Of a stretch of DNA of 64,000 nt, positions 59,967-64,000 are shown one piece after another; the first letter of the stretch is position 1; each line of letters starts with the position of its first letter. This DNA comes from Pyruvatibacter sp. HU-CL02332. GTDB lineage: Bacteria; Pseudomonadota; Alphaproteobacteria; CGMCC-115125. Made by a program: the position numbers and the translations under genes. The notes under the pieces are model-generated. The model did no database searches and was not told the DNA's origin. It worked only from the letters and a program-made list of their open reading frames with translations. The stretch covers positions 2,085,501 through 2,149,500 of the forward strand of contig NZ_BAABWK010000001.1 in assembly GCF_040362765.1 (NCBI RefSeq), in the 5' to 3' direction.

Positions 59967-60751
59967 ACCTTGGATTGGAAAACCGCAAGGCCATCGTCTG
60001 CGCGTCGTCTCGCGGTCTTGGCAGAGCCTGCGCCACATCCCTGCTGCGTGAAGGCGTAAACGTCACCATCAATAGCCGCCACGCCGACACGCTGGAAGAA
60101 GCCCGGCAGGAAATGGCTGCCGAGCTGGGGATTTCTGTTGATCGCATTCAAGCGGTCGCGGCCGATCTCAATACGCCACAAGGGCGCGACACCCTTTTGG
60201 CAGCTTGTCCGGATGCGGACATTCTGGTGACCAACAATGAAGGTCCGCCCCCCGGCGAGTTCACCAAGTGGGAACTTGAAGACTGGCAGGCGGCACTTGA
60301 CGCCAACATGCTGGCACCCGCCTTCATGATCAAAGGATTGATTGGCGGCATGAAGGAGCGCGGGTTCGGACGCATCATCAACATCACGTCCGCCATGGTG
60401 AAGTCACCCAATTACTATATGGGTCTCTCAACCGCTGCCCGCTCTGGCCTGACGGCCCTGTGCAAGGGCCTCTCAGTGGATGCAGCTCCCTTCAATGTGA
60501 CCATCAACAACATGCTGCCGGAGCGGTTTGATACTGACCGGCAGGAACGCATGGCGCAGTTTGCCATGGCCGCCAAAGGCATTACGCGCGACGAAGCGCG
60601 CGCGGAAATCTGTGAAACCATCGCCGCAAAACGCATGGGCGAGCCCGAGGAATTCGGCGACGCATGCGCCTTCCTGTGCAGTGCCCAGGCCGGATTCATT
60701 TCCGGTCAGAACCTTCAACTCGACGGCGGCTCTTACGCCGGTCTCATCTAG
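59963..60751 (+). CDS. SDR family protein lacking the canonical Tyr-x3-Lys
   Basis: 262 residues. Rossmann loop RKAIVCASSRGLGRACATSL (SSRGLG), substrate-loop NITSAMVKSPNYYM, C-terminal ISGQNLQLDGGSYAG. At the YxxxK position the sequence is GLSTAARSGLTALCKGLSVD: Tyr and Lys are replaced by Ser and Arg, just as in the SDR at 33575. It is translationally coupled to the monooxygenase by an ATGA overlap, with GGGAGAAAACGC as ribosome site. It could reduce or oxidise the product of the hydroxylase, or be a non-catalytic partner. GGAGAAAGACC for the next gene follows its stop at once. Confidence 0.88.
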   Translation: MNLGLENRKAIVCASSRGLGRACATSLLREGVNVTINSRHADTLEEARQEMAAELGISVDRIQAVAADLNTPQGRDTLLAACPDADILVTNNEGPPPGEFTKWELEDWQAALDANMLAPAFMIKGLIGGMKERGFGRIINITSAMVKSPNYYMGLSTAARSGLTALCKGLSVDAAPFNVTINNMLPERFDTDRQERMAQFAMAAKGITRDEARAEICETIAAKRMGEPEEFGDACAFLCSAQAGFISGQNLQLDGGSYAGLI

Positions 60752-60761
60752 GAGAAAGACC

Positions 60762-61214
60762 ATGGACGCTCTCTACGACCAGACTCTTGTGCCGCGTATC
60801 ATTTTTTCATTCATTGGTTTTGCCATTGCCGTCGGCCCGATGTTTGCCGACTTCAACAAGACCCACGCCACCAATCCTGCATGGACGCCCCACGCGAGGT
60901 TCCATGTGGTGTGGCAGGTGTTGAGCCAGGCCGGCGTGTCCATGGTCATCCTGTTTCTCCTTTGGACGCCATCACCGGATTACATCACCCATATCTGGCT
61001 TGCAGCCATCCTCAACTATATCTGGATGACCAGCTTCTTCATCACCCTGTCCACCATGTCGATCTTCGACGGTGCCCTGAAGGACGTGAACGGCATCAAG
61101 CCTTTCCGGTTCAACATCTTCGGCAAGATCTATCTGGTGGATACAAACCTGTTCGGCGCGACGATCTTCGTCCTGCTCAACTCAACTGGCGTCTGGCTCC
61201 TGGCCAATGCCTAA
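60762..61214 (+). CDS. Four-helix membrane protein of the catabolic operon
   Basis: 150 residues from the ATG at 60762 (AGGAGAAAGACC upstream; the frame open to 60528 overlaps the SDR). Helices: RIIFSFIGFAIAVGPMFADF, WQVLSQAGVSMVILFLLW, 'IWLAAILNYIWMTSFFITL' and GATIFVLLNSTGVWLLANA. A histidine-rich loop (NKTHATNPAWTPHARFHVVW) near helix 1 recalls small hypothetical membrane proteins (DUF6640-like, by memory, unsure). It overlaps the next gene's first possible start. Its role is unknown; uptake of the aromatic substrate or a redox accessory are both open. Confidence 0.7.
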   Translation: MDALYDQTLVPRIIFSFIGFAIAVGPMFADFNKTHATNPAWTPHARFHVVWQVLSQAGVSMVILFLLWTPSPDYITHIWLAAILNYIWMTSFFITLSTMSIFDGALKDVNGIKPFRFNIFGKIYLVDTNLFGATIFVLLNSTGVWLLANA

Positions 61215-61224
61215 GGTTCTGTCC

Positions 61225-62331
61225 ATGCGCAAGACACTGATCTTCATCTGGAGCATTCTTATGGTTCTGTCTCATCCAGCCGCAGCCGAGGTCGCCATTG
61301 CGCCCCGTGAGGTGGCCCTGACCTTCGCCCGTGTCGGATCGCCTGAGGCCCATCAGCTGATGCTGGTCTCGTCCTACGCGAATGGCCGCGTCGGAGGGGT
61401 CAATCTGTCTGACAGTTTTGGCGCGGACGCTGATGACCCGATCACCCTCTACGCGGCACAGGGATATGATGCCCTCGTGGCGGCTCAGGGGGCAGCGCTC
61501 GACGTCGCCGTTGAAGACCTGACATTGCCCGTGGACCTGACCGCATCTCATATTGCGGTCGGTACCAATTTTCCGGCGCATGCCGAAGAGGCCACAGTTG
61601 AAGATGGGCCCTTCCTGTTTGCAAAGGAGGTTGTGCCCACAGCGTTCAATGCGCCGGTGTCGCAGGGCGTTGCGCTTCTGGATTACGAAGTCGAGCTATG
61701 CTTCGTCGCACTAGAGGATTTTGACATTGCGTCGTCCCCCCAAAATGCGGGGCTCGTTCTGTGCAACGACGTGACGGATCGTGCGAAACTGATGCGGCAC
61801 CTCAATCCCTCCGACGTGACGTCTGGCGATGGTTTCACAACTGGCAAGAGTGCGCCGGGCTACCTGCCCATCGGCAATCTTTTCGTCATTCCCCGCAATC
61901 TGCGTAGCTTCGCCCCGGAGGTTGATCTCAAGCTCTATCGCGGAGGTGATCTCGTACAGTCCGCCAAACAGTCTCTCGCCATCTGGGACTTTGACGAAAT
62001 CCTTCGTCAGTCTGCGGATCGTGCCGATATCACCTGGGATTATGAGGGCCGCCAGGTCGGTTTGCCCATCACCAACGGAGTTGTTGCTGCGCGCACGGGC
62101 GTGCTGGCCGGAACACCGGACGGCACCGTGTTCAAAGGGGTTGACCGCATGGCCATGGTCATGGGCGTGGTCGACTGGCTGATGGGCGGATGGAACAAAC
62201 CCCTGACCCACTGGGTGATCGAACGCCACATCGCCCGCGCCATGGCCCAGGGGGACTACCTGCAGTCCGGGGAAACCATGACTATCACCGCTGATTATCT
62301 GGGAGAACTGGCGAACCCAATCGTCGAGTAG
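61225..62331 (+). CDS. FAH-fold (fumarylacetoacetase family) protein with signal peptide
   Basis: 368 residues from the ATG at 61225 (AAGG upstream; 61207 is an alternative overlapping the previous gene). The first ~22 residues (KTLIFIWSILMVLSHPAAA-EVA) form a signal peptide. The mature part has the FAH fold: metal motif LLDYEVELCFVALEDF (Glu-x-Glu), then VLCNDVTDR (Asp), a GYLPIGNLFVIPRNLRSF region and AGTPDGTVFKGVD. Family members hydrolyse C-C bonds of ring-cleavage products or decarboxylate/hydrate them in the cytoplasm, so export is odd. It may be a periplasmic hydrolase or a diverged non-enzymatic member. Last gene of the operon. Confidence 0.82.
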   Translation: MRKTLIFIWSILMVLSHPAAAEVAIAPREVALTFARVGSPEAHQLMLVSSYANGRVGGVNLSDSFGADADDPITLYAAQGYDALVAAQGAALDVAVEDLTLPVDLTASHIAVGTNFPAHAEEATVEDGPFLFAKEVVPTAFNAPVSQGVALLDYEVELCFVALEDFDIASSPQNAGLVLCNDVTDRAKLMRHLNPSDVTSGDGFTTGKSAPGYLPIGNLFVIPRNLRSFAPEVDLKLYRGGDLVQSAKQSLAIWDFDEILRQSADRADITWDYEGRQVGLPITNGVVAARTGVLAGTPDGTVFKGVDRMAMVMGVVDWLMGGWNKPLTHWVIERHIARAMAQGDYLQSGETMTITADYLGELANPIVE

Positions 62332-62432
62332 AGTGCGATTGCCGCATAGCGGCCATCCAGGGAGTCATTGTCTCTTGATTTTATTGCGCCGCAAAAGTCA
62401 CAATGCTGCATTGCACAAACAACTGACAGCTT

Positions 62433-63032
62433 ATGCGCGACGCGACCCTCCGTATTCTGATCTACGACGAGAACACCATCCGGGCATCCATTCTTGAGGA
62501 AGGGTTGCGGGAGGCGGGGCTAGAGCAGATTGCTGTCGTCACCGAACTCAACGGCATTGTGGCGCGCATTGCCGAGTTCGACCCTCAGGTGATTTTTCTG
62601 GATCTGGCCAACCCCAATCGGGACCGGCTTGAAAGCATGCTGCAGGTCTCGCGCTCCATCAGCCGACCTATTGCGGTTTTCGTGGATGAGGCAGACAGCG
62701 CCACCATTGATGCTGCCGTCGATGCGGGCGTTTCGGCGTATATCGTCGATGGGCTGAAGAAAGAGCGTGTGACGTCAATCCTGGACATCACTATCAGCCG
62801 CTTCAACGCCTTCAACCGCCTGAAATCCGAGCTTGAAGAAGTCCGCACCGAACTGGCGGACCGCAAAGTCGTGGATCAGGCCAAGCTGCTGCTGATCAAG
62901 CGGCGTGGCATCACAGAAGATGAGGCCTATGCCTTGCTGCGGCGGACGGCCATGTCGCGCAACTGCCGCATTGCCGAGGTTGCGCAAAGTCTGGTGGTCG
63001 CCGCAGACCTGTTTCCGGAGGACAAGCTATGA
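62433..63032 (+). CDS. nasT: NasT-type ANTAR antiterminator response regulator
   Basis: 199 residues. N-terminal pseudo-receiver: LRILIYDENTIRASILEEGL and VIFLDLANPNRD; C-terminal ANTAR three-helix RNA-binding part: VDQAKLLLIKRRGITEDEAY and ALLRRTAMSRNCRIAEVAQS. NasT binds two-hairpin RNA in the nitrate-assimilation leader and prevents termination when NasS releases it. The next gene is nasS, overlapping by ATGA. The order nasT-nasS matches Paracoccus (nasTSABGHC). The receiver Asp is present (FLDLANP), but ANTAR regulators in this system respond to NasS, not to a kinase. The nas reductase/transport genes should lie beyond the right edge. Confidence 0.93.
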   Translation: MRDATLRILIYDENTIRASILEEGLREAGLEQIAVVTELNGIVARIAEFDPQVIFLDLANPNRDRLESMLQVSRSISRPIAVFVDEADSATIDAAVDAGVSAYIVDGLKKERVTSILDITISRFNAFNRLKSELEEVRTELADRKVVDQAKLLLIKRRGITEDEAYALLRRTAMSRNCRIAEVAQSLVVAADLFPEDKL

Positions 63033-64000
63033 GCACCGAAACTCTGCACATTACCGCAGGGTTCATTCCCTTGCTGGATGCGGCCATGCTCATTGTCGCC
63101 CGGGAAAAGGGGTTTGCCGCCGATCAGGCCATTGATCTTGAACTCGTGCGCGAAACATCCTGGGCCAGTATCCGCGACCGGGTCGTGATCGGGCATTTCG
63201 ATGCGGCCCACATGCTGGCTCCCATGGCGATTGCCGGGTCACTCGCCTTGCCGCCGCTTCCCATGCCGTTTGTGGCTCCCATTGCCTTGGGCACGGGCCG
63301 AAACGCGATCACGGTGTCCAATGATCTGTGGCAGCTGCTCGCCGATACGGGCCTTGAAGACGGAGCCGATGCCGCCAGTGCTGTTAAAGCCCTGGCAAAG
63401 GCCAAGCAGGCAGCCATGGCCGACCGTCCCCTGGTATTTGCTGCAGTCCACACCTATTCCGCTCACGCCTATCTGCTGCGCTATTGGTTGGCGGAAGGGG
63501 GCCTGTTCGAAGGCCGGGACGTCCGGTTCGAGTTCGTGCCACCACCCTTCATGGGCGACGCACTGGCCAGCGGTGCCATAGATGGCTGCTGCGTCGGCGA
63601 ACCCTGGAACACAGCTGCCGTTGCCAATGGCCATGGCCGGGTTCTAACCACCGGAGACCAGATCTGGGCCGGCGGGCCGGACAAGGTGCTGGGCATGCGT
63701 GAGGACTGGGCGTCCAAAAACCCCCGATCCGTCCATAGTCTTGTGCGCGCTTTGCAGGCGGCGGCACTTTGGGCAGACGATCCGCAAAATACGCAGGAAC
63801 TGGCGGAAATCCTGTCAGGGCCGGCCTATCTGGATACATCGGTCAATTGGTTGCTCCCCGGCTTGTCAGGTGAAATGAGCTGCTCAAAAAGTGGCTTTGC
63901 GCGAGGCGGCGCCAGCCTGCCGGACCGCTCCCATGCCATATGGTTTGCCGCCCAGATGGCGCGGTGGGGCGAAGTCGAGCTGTCCGCCAGCATGGTTGAC
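63029..64000 (+). CDS. nasS: NasS nitrate/nitrite sensor (partial, C-terminus beyond right edge)
   Basis: 324 codons are visible and the frame stays open to the window end; the family is about 380-400 residues. It resembles the substrate-binding NrtA/CmpA family but lacks a signal peptide: ETLHITAGFIPLLDAAMLIV, AREKGFAADQAIDLELVRET, SWASIRDRVVIGHFDAAHML and GAIDGCCVGEPWNTAAVANG. As a cytoplasmic nitrate-binding protein it holds NasT in an inactive complex until nitrate or nitrite binds. It is translationally coupled to nasT. Confidence 0.93.
   Translation, partial: MSTETLHITAGFIPLLDAAMLIVAREKGFAADQAIDLELVRETSWASIRDRVVIGHFDAAHMLAPMAIAGSLALPPLPMPFVAPIALGTGRNAITVSNDLWQLLADTGLEDGADAASAVKALAKAKQAAMADRPLVFAAVHTYSAHAYLLRYWLAEGGLFEGRDVRFEFVPPPFMGDALASGAIDGCCVGEPWNTAAVANGHGRVLTTGDQIWAGGPDKVLGMREDWASKNPRSVHSLVRALQAAALWADDPQNTQELAEILSGPAYLDTSVNWLLPGLSGEMSCSKSGFARGGASLPDRSHAIWFAAQMARWGEVELSASMVD

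Noticed and set aside
62332-62432. TTGCA-type dyad upstream of nasT as part of the polysaccharide regulon
   Set aside because: GCATTGCA-like words occur (about 62400-62417) but they do not form TTGCA-N3-TGCAA and no sigma54-like element follows.

Overview
The window is about 60% G+C by eye and is bacterial. The core gene order murA / DUF2948 / hisD / UPF0262 / LMW phosphatase-like / infA / maf / RNase E-G / yacG / tRNA-Phe is the arrangement usual in Hyphomicrobiales (Rhizobiales) and relatives. Together with the many small catabolic operons this points to a free-living, probably marine, alphaproteobacterium (a Parvibaculum-type lineage is my guess; genus not provable from the sequence). All identifications come from reading motifs and translations; no search was run.

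Layout. (1) 1-14.6 kb: oxidative and xenobiotic catabolism: Gfo/Idh oxidoreductase (cut by the left edge), aldo/keto reductase, flavin monooxygenase, cytochrome b561, rhodanese, D-aminoacylase-like hydrolase with a VOC protein, azoreductase, CocE hydrolase, haloalkane dehalogenase with a divergent TetR gene, aldehyde dehydrogenase. Two foreign-looking genes interrupt it: an AT-rich DUF4062 gene (4667-5656, TTG start) and an AlbA_2-type gene (14673-15866). (2) 16.4-16.7 kb: three copies of a palindromic repeat next to tRNA-Thr(GGT). (3) 17.0-25.2 kb: conserved housekeeping block ending in tRNA-Phe(GAA). (4) 25.2-30.3 kb: a lower-GC island behind tRNA-Phe carrying an LprI-like protein, a Tat-exported lipoxygenase, an IS3 transposase remnant, an exported zinc-phospholipase-C-like protein and an exported C2-like protein. 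(5) 30.5-36.7 kb: TetR/GMC oxidoreductase/isomerase/SDR operon, a YeiH-type transporter and a BKACE enzyme.

(6) 36.7-57.5 kb is the most striking part: an alginate-type exopolysaccharide locus. It has alg44 (PilZ plus HlyD-like), alg8 (synthase), an AlgJ/X-like SGNH protein, a Sel1-repeat AlgK-like protein, algI (MBOAT), a large secreted protein of unknown activity, a secreted RTX/DUF4114 protein, manC (bifunctional GMP/PMI), a Nudix hydrolase and algD, followed by a hybrid histidine kinase with HPt and a GAFTGA-containing sigma54 activator. No outer-membrane porin (AlgE), epimerase (AlgG), AlgF or recognisable AlgL is present. Every transcription unit of the locus has a sigma54-like -24/-12 element (GG-N10-GC in five of six), and a TTGCA-N3-TGCAA type dyad lies about 85-135 bp upstream of each. 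I infer a self-contained, positively autoregulated regulon in which the kinase/activator pair switches on precursor supply (AlgD, ManC), polymerisation (Alg8-Alg44), acetylation/export and a matrix protein, with c-di-GMP adding post-translational control through PilZ.

(7) 57.5-64 kb: a TetR-controlled aromatic-type catabolic operon (FAD monooxygenase, SDR, membrane protein, exported FAH-fold protein), then nasT and the start of nasS, cut by the right edge.
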